Source: Streptomyces sp. NBS 14/10
GTDB taxonomy: Bacteria; Actinomycetota; Actinomycetes; Streptomycetales; Streptomycetaceae
Assembly (NCBI RefSeq): GCF_002224125.1
Contig: NZ_NCSM01000022.1
Location: 1 to 64,000 of the forward strand
DNA: 64,000 bases
Reading direction: 5' to 3'
Of the stretch, positions 9,343 through 17,320 are shown piece by piece. Under the pieces are notes generated by a model. That model had not been told where the DNA came from and searched no databases. It saw only the letters and a list, made by a program, of their open reading frames with translations. The position numbers and the translations under genes are program-made. Numbering within the stretch: the first letter of the stretch is position 1; each line of letters starts with the position of its first letter.

Positions 9343-10155
9343 TCACAGCCGTCCGCCCGCCGGGTCGGCGGAGAGCCGCTGGGCGACGTAGACGGGCAGC
9401 ACGGACAGGGCGACCAGCAGCGCGGCGACCACGTTGACGACGGGGGCCTGGTGGGGCCGGGCCAGGTTTTCGTAGATCCAGATGGGCAGGGTGCTGGTCC
9501 CGGGTCCGGCGGTGAAGGTGGTCACCACGATCTCGTCGAAGGACAGCGCGAAGGCGAGCAGCCCGCCCGCGAAGAGCGCCGAGCGGACGGCCGGGAAGGT
9601 GACGTACCGGAAGGTCTGCCAGGGGCGCGCGCCGAGGTCGGCGGATGCCTCGGCCATTGAGGGCGCGACGCGGCGCAGCCGCGCCCCGACGTTGTTGAAG
9701 ACCACGACGACGCAGAAGGTGGCGTGCCCGACGACCACCGTGAACAGGCCGAAGCCGACGCCGAAGGGGTCGAGGACGGTGCGGAAGGCCGCGTTGAGGG
9801 CGATGCCGCTGACGATGCCGGGCAGCGCGATGGGCAGCACCAGCAGGAACGACACGGTGTGCCGCCCGAAGAAGCGGTGGCGGTGGACGGCGAACGCGGC
9901 CATGGTGCCGAGCACCAGGGCGATGGCGGTCGCGGCGAGCCCGGCCCGTACGGAGGTGAGCAGCGCTTCCCGCGCGCCCTCGCTGTGCAGCGCCGCGCGC
10001 CACCACCGGCCGGTCGGGCCGCTGGGCGGCCAGCCGAAGGAGCGGTCGGAGTTGACGGAGTTGAGCAGGACCAGCAGCAGGGGCGCGTAGACGACGGCGA
10101 GCCCGGCGGCGGTGACACAGCCGAGGGCGATACGGGCGGTGCGCGACAGCCGCAT
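9343..10155 (-). CDS. Pot-type ABC transporter permease (PotC-like)
   Basis: This is an inner-membrane permease of a spermidine/putrescine-type ABC importer. The 270-residue protein has about six membrane segments and the permease EAA loop EASADLGARPWQTFRYVTFPAV, which contacts the ATPase. The ATG at 10155 has an excellent AAGGAGGT ribosome site. It is last in the four-gene set ATPase, binding protein, permease, permease, 38 bases after the preceding permease. The family also includes opine and other organic-cation importers, so the polyamine label is by family only. Confidence 0.92.
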   Translation of the reverse strand: MRLSRTARIALGCVTAAGLAVVYAPLLLVLLNSVNSDRSFGWPPSGPTGRWWRAALHSEGAREALLTSVRAGLAATAIALVLGTMAAFAVHRHRFFGRHTVSFLLVLPIALPGIVSGIALNAAFRTVLDPFGVGFGLFTVVVGHATFCVVVVFNNVGARLRRVAPSMAEASADLGARPWQTFRYVTFPAVRSALFAGGLLAFALSFDEIVVTTFTAGPGTSTLPIWIYENLARPHQAPVVNVVAALLVALSVLPVYVAQRLSADPAGGRL

Positions 10156-10193
10156 GGGCCGTACCTCCTTCAAAAGACTGGGCGGGCAGGGCG

Positions 10194-11123
10194 TCAGAGG
10201 GAGTCGAGGGCGCCGGCCCGGCGTACTGCGGCCAGGTAGCAGACGATGAGGACGACGGGCACCGCGGAGAGCGCGGCGGCCATGGGCAGGTCGAGGGTGA
10301 CCTGTGCGGCGATGACGTTCCCGATCAGCTGGGTCTTGCCGCCGACGATCTGCACGGTGATGTAGTCGCCGAGGCTGAGCGAGAAGGTGAAGACCGACCC
10401 GGCCAGCAGCGCGGGGCGTACGGCGGGCAGGACGACCGAGCGCAGTGTGCGCCAGGGCCCGGCGCCGAGGTCGGCGGAGGCCTCGAGCGCCCGTTCGGGG
10501 ATCCGCTCCAGGGCGGCGTACACCGGCAGGATCATGTACGGCAGCCACAGATACGCCAGCACGATGACGACGGCGGTGGTGCCGTATCCCGGTCCGTGCA
10601 GCCCGAGCGGCGCCAGGGCCGCGTTGACGACGCCGTCCTGGCCCAGCATGACCCGCCAGGCATACGCCTTGACCAGGTAGCCGGCCCAGAGCGGGGTGAG
10701 GACGGCGACCAGCAGCGGCCGGCGCCAGCGGCGGCCCGCGACGCACGCCATGAAGAAGGCCATGGGCAGGGCGAGGAGCGCGTCGATGAGGGTGACGGCG
10801 ACCGCGATGGACAGGGTGCGCAGCGCGACGGTGCGGTAGACGGGGGTGGTCAGCAGCTCATGGAAGTTGTCGGTGTTCCAGGTGCGGACGACGTCGGAGG
10901 TGAAGGAGTCGGTGGTCCAGAAGGCGGAGATCAGCAGGACGCCGAGCGAGCCGAGATAGGCCAGGGTCAGCCACAGCAGCGGCGGGCCGAGCAGGGCCGC
11001 GAGGCGCAGCCGGGCGGCGGCGCGGGGGCCTGGGGCGGCAGCACCGGGGGCGGGGTGGGCATCTGAGGGTGCGCCCGGGGCGGAGCTGGGGCCGGGGGCG
11101 GGGCGGGCCGCGGGGGCTCGCAT
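10194..11123 (-). CDS. Pot-type ABC transporter permease (PotB-like)
   Basis: This is the first permease of the polyamine-type importer, 309 residues. The N-terminal 35 residues are Pro/Ala-rich (PGPSSAPGAPSDAHPAPGAA) and probably cytoplasmic and disordered, which is longer than usual for PotB. About six membrane segments follow, with the EAA loop EASADLGAGPWRTLRSVVLPAVRPAL. The start lies one base after the stop of the binding-protein gene, so translation is probably coupled. It should pair with the PotC-like permease to form the channel. Confidence 0.92.
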   Translation of the reverse strand: MRAPAARPAPGPSSAPGAPSDAHPAPGAAAPGPRAAARLRLAALLGPPLLWLTLAYLGSLGVLLISAFWTTDSFTSDVVRTWNTDNFHELLTTPVYRTVALRTLSIAVAVTLIDALLALPMAFFMACVAGRRWRRPLLVAVLTPLWAGYLVKAYAWRVMLGQDGVVNAALAPLGLHGPGYGTTAVVIVLAYLWLPYMILPVYAALERIPERALEASADLGAGPWRTLRSVVLPAVRPALLAGSVFTFSLSLGDYITVQIVGGKTQLIGNVIAAQVTLDLPMAAALSAVPVVLIVCYLAAVRRAGALDSL

Positions 11124-11124
11124 C

Positions 11125-12297
11125 TCAGCCCTTGATCTCGGTCCAGGCCCTGGTCCATTGGGTGTAGTCGGTGCAGGTGGTGTTCTTACGGCCGTCGAGG
11201 CACTGCTTGATGGGGGTGGTCCAGAAGTGGACCCGCTGGTAGTAGCTCTCGTCGTCGGCGTGGTAGACGGCGCAGTGGCGGGGGTCGGCGGTCTTGGCGC
11301 ATGCCTTGGCGTTGGCGGGGGCCTCGCCGAAGTACTCGGCGACCTGGGCGTTGACCTTCGGGGAGACGATCCAGTCGAGCCATTTGTAGACGCAGTTGGG
11401 GTGTTCCGCCTTGGTGGAGACCATCCAGGTGTCGGACCAGCCGGTGGCGCCCTCCTTGGGCAGCACGGCCTTGACCGGTGCCTTGTCGGCCTGGGCGAGG
11501 TTGGCGATGACCTGCCAGGTGGTGCCGATGACGCTGTCGCCGCCCTTGAAGGAGGTGATCTCCTTCTGGTAGTCGCTCCAGTACTCCCCGACCGCCTTGT
11601 GCTGCTTCTTGAGCAGCGCGACGGCGGCGTCGAGCTGGGTGCGGTCCAGGGCGTACGGGTCCTTGATGCCCAGGGACGGCTTGGTCTTCATCAGATACAG
11701 CGCGGCGTCGGCGATGTAGATGGGCGAGTCGTACGCGGTGACGTGCCCGCGGTAGGCGTCGGCGTCGTCGAAGACGGCGCGCCAGGAGTCGGGTGCGGGC
11801 TTGACCTTGTCGGTGCGGTACATGAGGAGGTTGGCGCCGCGGCCGTGCGGAATGCCGTACATCTGGCCGTTCTTGGAGTTGAACGGGCGCATCTTGAGGC
11901 CCTGGAAGATGTCCTTGTAGTTGGGCACCAGCTTGGTGTTGACGGGGGCGGCGTCGCCGGAGGCGATGAGGCGCAGGGTCGCGTCACCGGAGGCGGAGAC
12001 GGTGTCGTACTGCCCGGTCTTCATGAGCGAGACCATCTCGTCGGAGGTCCCGGCGACTTTGGTGTTGACCTGGCAGCCGGTCTTCTTCTCGAAGGGATGG
12101 ACCCAGTCGGCCTTCGGGTCGTTGGAGCCGTCCTCCGCATAGCCCGCCCAGGCGATGATGTTGACCTTGCCCTCGCCCTTGCCGAGCTTTTCCGGGGCCT
12201 TCGCCCGCTCGCCGCCGTCGTCCGAACCGCAGGCCGTGACGGCCAGCAGCAGGGCGCACACCGCGGCCGCGGACCTCCCCACAGATGTCTTCCGCAT
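11125..12297 (-). CDS. Pot-type ABC transporter substrate-binding lipoprotein
   Basis: This extracellular binding protein delivers the substrate to the two permeases. The 390-residue protein has a lipoprotein signal with lipobox LAVTACG (Cys23 predicted lipidated), then a PotD/PotF-like fold (INIIAWAGYAEDG near the start, IGTTWQVIANL in the middle). The ATG at 12297 has GGGGAGG upstream. The gene lies between the ATPase and permease genes in one operon. The family binds putrescine, spermidine or related amines; the exact ligand is not predictable here. Confidence 0.93.
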   Translation of the reverse strand: MRKTSVGRSAAAVCALLLAVTACGSDDGGERAKAPEKLGKGEGKVNIIAWAGYAEDGSNDPKADWVHPFEKKTGCQVNTKVAGTSDEMVSLMKTGQYDTVSASGDATLRLIASGDAAPVNTKLVPNYKDIFQGLKMRPFNSKNGQMYGIPHGRGANLLMYRTDKVKPAPDSWRAVFDDADAYRGHVTAYDSPIYIADAALYLMKTKPSLGIKDPYALDRTQLDAAVALLKKQHKAVGEYWSDYQKEITSFKGGDSVIGTTWQVIANLAQADKAPVKAVLPKEGATGWSDTWMVSTKAEHPNCVYKWLDWIVSPKVNAQVAEYFGEAPANAKACAKTADPRHCAVYHADDESYYQRVHFWTTPIKQCLDGRKNTTCTDYTQWTRAWTEIKG

Positions 12298-12349
12298 CCT
12301 GGTCCTCCCCTATGACATGGCTGTCCGGGATTTCGTCAGTATCGCGCTG

Positions 12350-13372
12350 TCAGCTCGGTACGGGAAAGGCGTCGTTGTCGTCCCACAGCAGCCGGATCTC
12401 GGCGTCCGGGCGGACGGAACGCGGCAGATCGGCCAGGTTCTGCCGGATCACGGTCAGCCGGTCGCCGTCCGGAAGCGCGACGGTGAAGCGGGTGTGCGCC
12501 CCGGCGTGCACGATGTCCGCGATGCGCCCGGTCACGGTCCGCTCCCCGTCGGCGGGCGGCTCGGTGAGGCCGGCCAGGCGGATGCGCTCGGGCCGGATGC
12601 TGTACGCACCGGGGCGGCCCACCACGCGGACGGCCGCCGGGCCGCGCAGCAGGTTGGTGGTGCCCATGAAGCCCGCGACGAAGGCGGTGGCGGGGCGTTC
12701 GTACACCCCCACGGGCGGGCCGACCTGTTCGATCCGGCCGTCCGAGACCACCGCGACGCGGTCGCTCATGGTCAGCGCCTCCTCCTGGTCGTGGGTGACC
12801 AGGAGGAAGGTGATGCCGGTGGTGCGCTGAAGCTCCTTCAGCTCGGTCTGCATCTCCCGCCGCAGACCGAGGTCGAGCGCGGCGAGGGGTTCGTCGAGCA
12901 GCAGTACGGCGGGCCGGTCGACCAGGGCGCGGGCCAGGGCGACGCGCTGCCGCTGGCCGCCGGAGAGCTCGGCGGGGCGGCGCGGCCCGAAGCCGTCGAG
13001 TCGGACCGTGGCGAGCGCGTCGCGGGCGCGGGCGATGCGCTCGGCCTTGCGTACGCCGCGCACCGTCAGGGCGTAGGCGACGTTCTGCTCGACGCTCATA
13101 TGCGGGAAGAGCGCGTAGTCCTGGAAGACGGTACGCACATCGCGGCGGTGCGGCGGCAGCGCGGTGACATCGCGGCCGGACAGCTCGACGCGGCCCGCGG
13201 TGGGCCGCTCGAAGCCGGCGACGAGGCGCAGCAGGGTGGTCTTACCGGAGCCGGAGGGGCCGAGGAGGGAGAAGAACTCGCCTTCCGTGAGGGAGAGATC
13301 GACGCCGTCGACCGCCCGTACGGAGCCGAAGTCCTTGACCACGGCCACCAGCCGGACCGCCGCTTCCGTCAT
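12350..13372 (-). CDS. Pot-type ABC transporter ATP-binding protein (PotA-like)
   Basis: This ATPase powers the polyamine-type importer. The 340-residue protein shows Walker A GPSGSGKTT, Q-loop, signature LSGGQRQRVALARAL, Walker B VLLLDEPLAALD and the H-loop THDQEEA, then a C-terminal TOBE domain. The chosen ATG at 13372 (MTEAAVRL) is preceded by a GGAGGGAGCAGG stretch; an ATG at 13393 is a possible alternative adding seven residues. It is the first gene of the operon and is divergent from the DUF35-thiolase pair. Confidence 0.93.
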   Translation of the reverse strand: MTEAAVRLVAVVKDFGSVRAVDGVDLSLTEGEFFSLLGPSGSGKTTLLRLVAGFERPTAGRVELSGRDVTALPPHRRDVRTVFQDYALFPHMSVEQNVAYALTVRGVRKAERIARARDALATVRLDGFGPRRPAELSGGQRQRVALARALVDRPAVLLLDEPLAALDLGLRREMQTELKELQRTTGITFLLVTHDQEEALTMSDRVAVVSDGRIEQVGPPVGVYERPATAFVAGFMGTTNLLRGPAAVRVVGRPGAYSIRPERIRLAGLTEPPADGERTVTGRIADIVHAGAHTRFTVALPDGDRLTVIRQNLADLPRSVRPDAEIRLLWDDNDAFPVPS

Positions 13373-13498
13373 GGCCACGCCTGCTCCCTCCATGGGGCGT
13401 CGTGAGGGTCCTCCGGGCTCTTGGTCACGCGTCCCGGCCGCGCCGGGAGGCGCCCTCCGTACCGGGGTTACGTGCCCCACGGCCGCTGTGCCACACTT

Positions 13499-13513
13499 CT
13501 GACGTACCGTCAG
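13499..13513. promoter_or_regulatory. 15-bp palindrome upstream of the DUF35-thiolase operon
   Basis: CTGACGTACCGTCAG is an exact inverted repeat with 6-base arms and a TAC spacer. A further half site (CGTCAG) follows at 13519-13524. It lies 40 bases before the GTG start of the DUF35 gene, in the divergent gap with the ATPase gene. It resembles a TetR-type operator. No regulator gene is adjacent, so its partner is unknown. Confidence 0.5.
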
Positions 13514-13553
13514 CTAATCGTCAGCTCATCGAATCCGCAGTCTGGGAGGCGTT

Positions 13554-14048
13554 GTGCCGCGCACCCGTACCCCGGTGGTCCCCGGGTGGTTCACCACCGA
13601 GGGCGAGGAGTTCCGGCTGCTGGGGACGCGGTGCCGGGCCTGCGGCTCGGTGTTCTTCCCGCGCGAGGACTCGTTCTGCCGCAGCCCCGGCTGCGCGTCC
13701 ACCGAACTGGACGAGGTGCCGCTGTCCCGGCGCGGCCGCGTCTGGTCGTACACCGACGGGCGCTACCGACCGCCCGCGCCGTACGTCAGCGACCCGGACG
13801 CCGAGTGGCGGCCGTACACGCTGATCGCCGTGGAGCTGGCGGCCGAGCGGATGGTGGTGCTCGGGCAGGGCGCGCCCGGGGTGACCCTGGCCGACCTGGC
13901 CGTGGGGATGGAGGTCGAGGCGGTGCCCGGGGTGCTGAACGAGGACGCCGAGCAGATCTGGACCACCTGGAACTGGCGGCCCGTCGTGCCCGTCACGCCC
14001 GTCGTGCCTGTCGTGCCCGTCGTGCCCGTCACCGGGGAGCGGTCATGA
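13554..14048 (+). CDS. DUF35 / Zn-ribbon OB-fold protein, thiolase partner
   Basis: Proteins of this family carry an N-terminal rubredoxin-like zinc ribbon and a C-terminal OB fold, and act as partners of thiolase-fold enzymes. The 164-residue protein shows the zinc ribbon as CRACG and CRSPGC (about residues 29-49) and the OB fold after about residue 55. The GTG at 13554 has GGGAGG upstream. The stop overlaps the thiolase start (ATGA), so the two are coupled and likely form a complex, possibly binding acyl-CoA. The C-terminal tail VVPVTPVVPVVPVVPVTG is an odd repeat made by a 9/12-base DNA repeat and may be an addition peculiar to this strain. Confidence 0.88.
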   Translation: MPRTRTPVVPGWFTTEGEEFRLLGTRCRACGSVFFPREDSFCRSPGCASTELDEVPLSRRGRVWSYTDGRYRPPAPYVSDPDAEWRPYTLIAVELAAERMVVLGQGAPGVTLADLAVGMEVEAVPGVLNEDAEQIWTTWNWRPVVPVTPVVPVVPVVPVTGERS

Positions 14049-15262
14049 CCGGCGACGGCCACGATGTGGCGGTGCTGGGCGCGGGGATGCACCCGTGGGG
14101 CAAATGGGGCCGCGGCTTCGTCGAGTACGGCACGGTGGCCGCGCGCGCCGCGCTGGCCGACGCCGGTCTGGACTGGCCGGCCATCGGGTCCGTGGTCGGC
14201 GCGAACACCGTACGGTCCGGCTACCCCGGGCAGGTGGCGGGCGCGACCTTCGCGCGGGCGCTGGGCTGGCAGGGGGCGCGCGTGACCAGCGTGTACGCCG
14301 CCTGCGCCTCCGGTGCGCAGGCCATCAACACCGCCCGCACCCAGATCCTGGCCGGTCTTGCGGACACCGTGCTCATCGTCGGCGCGGACGCGGCGCCCAA
14401 GGGATTCTTCGCCCCCGTCGGCGGCGACCGGCCAGACGACCCCGACTGGCTGCGCTTCCGGCTGCTGGGCGCGACCAACCCCGCGTACTTCGCGCTCTGG
14501 GCGCGCCGCCGGATGGCCGTGTACGGCGACACGCCCGAGGACTTCGCGCGCGTCAAGGTGAAGAACGCGGCCGCGGGAGCCGCCAACCCCCACGCCCGCT
14601 ACCGCACGGCCGTCACCGCCGAGGACGTCGCCGCCTCCCCGGTCGTCGCCGATCCGCTGCGGCTGCTGGACATCTGCGCGACCTCCGACGGGGCGGCGGC
14701 GCTCGTGCTGAGCAGCATGGACTTCGCCCGGCGGCAGGGCGTCCCGCGGCCGGTGCGGATCCGCGCGGTCTCCACCGTCACCCCGCGCTATCCGCGCACC
14801 GCGCTCGACCTGCCGGACATCGCTACCGACTCGGCGGCGGCCACCCTGGACCCGGTCGCCCTGGGCCCGGAGCCCGACACCTTCCGCGCCGCCATCGCGC
14901 GGGCGGCGTACGAGGAGGCGGGGCTCGGGCCCGAGGAGCTGTCGCTGGCGGAGGTGTACGACCTGTCCACCTCGCTGGAGCTGGAGTGGTACGAGGACCT
15001 GGGTCTTTGCGGGCCCGGGGAGGGCGCGAAGCTGCTGCGCGAGGGCGCCACCGCGCTCGGCGGGCGGCTGCCGGTCAACCCGAGCGGTGGCCTCGCGTCC
15101 TTCGGCGAGGCGGTCCCGGCGCAGGCCATCGCCCAGGTGTGCGAGCTGACCTGGCAGCTGCGGGGCCAGGCCGGGGAGCGGCAGGTGACCGGGGCGCGGG
15201 CCGGAATCACCGCGAACCAGGGGCTGTTCGGGCACGGGTCGTCGGTGATCGCGGTCCGCTGA
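14045..15262 (+). CDS. Thiolase-fold protein (acetyl-CoA acetyltransferase / lipid-transfer type)
   Basis: The thiolase fold covers the whole 405 residues. The acyl-accepting cysteine is visible in SVYAACASGAQA (near residue 90). The second catalytic motif, normally GHPxGAxG, reads GGLASFGEAVPAQA here, so its histidine is missing, and the C-terminal CxG cysteine motif is also absent (AGITANQGLFGHGSS). This resembles SCP2/Ltp-type proteins, some of which pair with DUF35 proteins and act as retro-aldolases in sterol side-chain breakdown rather than as thiolases. The ATG overlaps the DUF35 stop. I infer a two-subunit acyl-CoA enzyme; reaction and substrate are not known. Confidence 0.88.
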   Translation: MTGDGHDVAVLGAGMHPWGKWGRGFVEYGTVAARAALADAGLDWPAIGSVVGANTVRSGYPGQVAGATFARALGWQGARVTSVYAACASGAQAINTARTQILAGLADTVLIVGADAAPKGFFAPVGGDRPDDPDWLRFRLLGATNPAYFALWARRRMAVYGDTPEDFARVKVKNAAAGAANPHARYRTAVTAEDVAASPVVADPLRLLDICATSDGAAALVLSSMDFARRQGVPRPVRIRAVSTVTPRYPRTALDLPDIATDSAAATLDPVALGPEPDTFRAAIARAAYEEAGLGPEELSLAEVYDLSTSLELEWYEDLGLCGPGEGAKLLREGATALGGRLPVNPSGGLASFGEAVPAQAIAQVCELTWQLRGQAGERQVTGARAGITANQGLFGHGSSVIAVR

Positions 15263-15480
15263 GCGCGGCGGCGTGTGTCGGTGTGGGTCGTGGTGGCGGT
15301 CCGCTGGGCCCTGCCGCGTGTGTCGGGCATCGCGGTCCGCCGGGCGCGCCGTGCGTGTCGGTGATGGCGGTCCGCCGAGCCCTGCCGCGCGTGTCGGTCA
15401 TCCCCGCCCGTGGGCGCGCCGCGTGTGTCGGGCAGCGCGGTCCGCCGCGTGCCGCGCATCAGAGCGTGTCGCGCGTGTCA
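15251..15480 (+). repeat. Degenerate direct repeats starting in the thiolase 3' end
   Basis: The core GCGGTCCGC(C/T) recurs about five times between 15251 and 15450, each copy followed by GC-rich bases ending in GTGTGTCGG or GCGTGTCGG, with a period of roughly 36-70 bases. The first copy is the last codons of the thiolase gene (GCGGTCCGCTGA), so the array grew from, or into, the gene end. It fills the whole gap to the next gene's stop. No coding potential is convincing. Confidence 0.7.
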
Positions 15481-15771
15481 GGCCAGTGACAGGAACAGCT
15501 TCTCCAGCCGCGCCCGCGTACGCTCACGGGTCTGCGGCCGGGCGCCGTTCTCCTCGGCGAGGCAGTGCTGCAGACCGTTGGCGATGATCGCGAACCCCGC
15601 CCGGTCCAGCGCCCTGGACGCGGCCGCCAGCTGGGTGATCACCTCTTCACAGTCCCGGCCTTCCTCGATCATCCGGACGACCCCGGCGATCTGCCCCTGG
15701 GCCCGGCGCAGCCGGTTCAGCACCGCGGTCAGCTCCTCGGCCGCCAGCTCCAGCTCAAGTTCCGGCTCCAC
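15478..15771 (-). CDS. CsoR/CstR-family regulator (DUF156)
   Basis: This is an all-helical repressor of the copper- or persulfide-sensing CsoR/FrmR family. With the GTG start at 15771, placed behind GGGGAGGGG, it has 97 residues, the usual length. The two conserved cysteines are present 29 residues apart (GRDCEEV and LQHCLAE), matching Cys36 and Cys65 of M. tuberculosis CsoR. The copper-ligand histidine (position 61) is replaced: the sequence reads IIANGLQHC. This is the CstR-like pattern, suggesting sulfide/persulfide rather than Cu(I) sensing. No target gene such as a copper pump or rhodanese is adjacent in the window. A longer in-frame start exists at 15846 but is less likely. Confidence 0.85.
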   Translation of the reverse strand: MEPELELELAAEELTAVLNRLRRAQGQIAGVVRMIEEGRDCEEVITQLAAASRALDRAGFAIIANGLQHCLAEENGARPQTRERTRARLEKLFLSLA

Positions 15772-15909
15772 AGCCCCTCCCCTTCCAGATACCCGGCGGG
15801 CGACCTGCCCGGCCGGAGAAGACCCGAGACACACCACGGCCCGCACCCCGGACGGCGGGGTACGGGCCGTATGGCCGACGCGGCCTGGCCGCGCCTTTGA
15901 CGACAGACG

Positions 15910-16503
15910 CTAGCGCCTGGCCGCGGAGGCCATCATCGCGTGCTCGACAACCGAGATGAGCACGTTTTTGGCGGATTCCCGCTCCCGGGCGTCACACAGG
16001 ATGACCGGTGTGCCCGGGTCGAGGTCGAGCGCGTCGCGCACCGCGTCCTCCGGGTAGCGGGTGGCGCCCTGGAAGCAGTTGACCGCGACCGTGAAGGCGA
16101 TGCCGCGCCGCTCGAAGTAGTCGACCGCGGCGAAGCAGTCCTCCAGCCGCCGGGTGTCGGCGAGGACGACAGCACCCAGCGCGCCCGTCGCCAACTCGTC
16201 CCACAGGAACCAGAATCGGTCCTGCCCCGGGGTGCCGAACAGATAGAGCACCAGGTCCTCGCGGAGCGTGATGCGCCCGAAGTCCATGGCCACGGTGGTG
16301 GTCGTCTTGGCCTCCACCCCCGCGATGTCGTCGACCGGCCGACCCGCCTCGCTGAGCAGTTCCTCGGTGCGCAGCGGTTTGATCTCGCTCACCGCGCCCA
16401 CCAGAGTCGTCTTGCCCGCGCCGAACCCACCCGCCACCAGAATCTTCAGCGTGATGGGGTCAACGACATGAGAGCGGCCCATGTCAGAGTGCCCGTAGAC
16501 CAT
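15910..16503 (-). CDS. cvnD: Conservon GTPase CvnD (ATP/GTP-binding protein)
   Basis: This is the small MglA/Ras-like GTPase of a Streptomyces conservon. The 197-residue protein shows the P-loop GGFGAGKTT near residue 25-33 and the switch motif LFGTPGQDRF; the NKxD box is replaced by VNCFQG, as in this family. The ATG at 16503 has GAGG six bases upstream and overlaps the CvnC gene by 20 bases. It is the last of four genes (cvnA-B-C-D) that together resemble a membrane sensor coupled to a G-protein. No cytochrome P450 (cvnE) follows. Confidence 0.93.
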   Translation of the reverse strand: MVYGHSDMGRSHVVDPITLKILVAGGFGAGKTTLVGAVSEIKPLRTEELLSEAGRPVDDIAGVEAKTTTTVAMDFGRITLREDLVLYLFGTPGQDRFWFLWDELATGALGAVVLADTRRLEDCFAAVDYFERRGIAFTVAVNCFQGATRYPEDAVRDALDLDPGTPVILCDARERESAKNVLISVVEHAMMASAARR

Positions 16504-16879
16504 TGATCACCTCGCGCAGAATCTTCTCGTCCGGCAGTTCCGCCGGAGGTACGGGCCGGGACACTCGGACGAGTGCCGCGTGCAACAGGTCCCCGATGAG
16601 CACCCGAACGACGCCGACCGGCAGGTCGAGTTCGGCTGCCAGTTCGGCGACGGACTGAGGGGAGTCCCGGCTCAGCTCGACGATGTCGATGTGCTCCGGG
16701 GACAACGTCTGGTCGGCGACGGGCATGTGGTTGACGCTGTCGGCGACGACCACCGCGATGAGGTCGAGCTTTCCCTCGGCGGCGCTGCGGGTGCGACCCC
16801 GTGTCATCGCGTACGGCCGGACCACCGGTCCCGCCGCGTCGTCGAACCAGCGGGCGTCGCCTTCACCGTCTGCGGACAT
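16484..16879 (-). CDS. cvnC: Conservon protein CvnC (DUF742)
   Basis: This DUF742 protein has 131 residues. A winged-helix-like part is seen around SVAELAAELDLPVGVVRVLIGDLLHAALV (residues about 75-105), and the typical end LREVINGLRAL is present. Its molecular role in conservons is not settled; it is thought to act in the signalling complex with the sensor and GTPase. The start at 16879 lies 15 bases after the cvnB stop behind a long GGGGGAGAGGGGAG stretch. Its 3' end overlaps cvnD. Confidence 0.92.
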   Translation of the reverse strand: MSADGEGDARWFDDAAGPVVRPYAMTRGRTRSAAEGKLDLIAVVVADSVNHMPVADQTLSPEHIDIVELSRDSPQSVAELAAELDLPVGVVRVLIGDLLHAALVRVSRPVPPAELPDEKILREVINGLRAL

Positions 16880-16894
16880 CTCCCCTCTCCCCCG

Positions 16895-17320
16895 TCACCC
16901 GCCGGCTCGAGGCGCGCTGCCCAGATGCACGCCCACCCGCTTGACCAGCAGGGTCATTTCGTACGCCACCTGTCCGACATCCGAGTCGGCGTCGGCGAGC
17001 ACCGCCAGGCAACTGCCGTCGCCGGCCGCGGTGACGAACAGGAAGGCGTCGTCGAGCTCGACGATGGTCTGGCGGACCCGCCCGACGTCGAAGTGGCGGC
17101 CCACTCCCTTGGCGAGGGAGTGGAAGCCCGAGGCCACGGCCGCCAGGTGCTCGCCGTCCTCGCGGGACAGGTCACGGGATCCGCCGGTGGGCAAGCCGTC
17201 GCCCGACAGCACCAGCGCCTTGCGGATGCTGCCGACGCGCCCGACCAGTTCATCGAGCAGCCAGTTCAGCTCGCCAGAACCTCTCGGCGAGGCGTTCCGT
17301 GCTGCGTGCGGTGCGGTCAT
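16895..17320 (-). CDS. cvnB: Conservon protein CvnB (roadblock/LC7 domain)
   Basis: A roadblock/LC7 fold covers most of its 141 residues: LNWLLDELVGRVGSIRKALVLSGDGLPTG at the start, then FLFVTAAGDGSCLAVLAD. By analogy with MglB it may act as a GTPase-activating partner of CvnD. The ATG overlaps the cvnA stop (ATGA, 17317-17320), so the two are coupled. Confidence 0.93.
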   Translation of the reverse strand: MTAPHAARNASPRGSGELNWLLDELVGRVGSIRKALVLSGDGLPTGGSRDLSREDGEHLAAVASGFHSLAKGVGRHFDVGRVRQTIVELDDAFLFVTAAGDGSCLAVLADADSDVGQVAYEMTLLVKRVGVHLGSAPRAGG

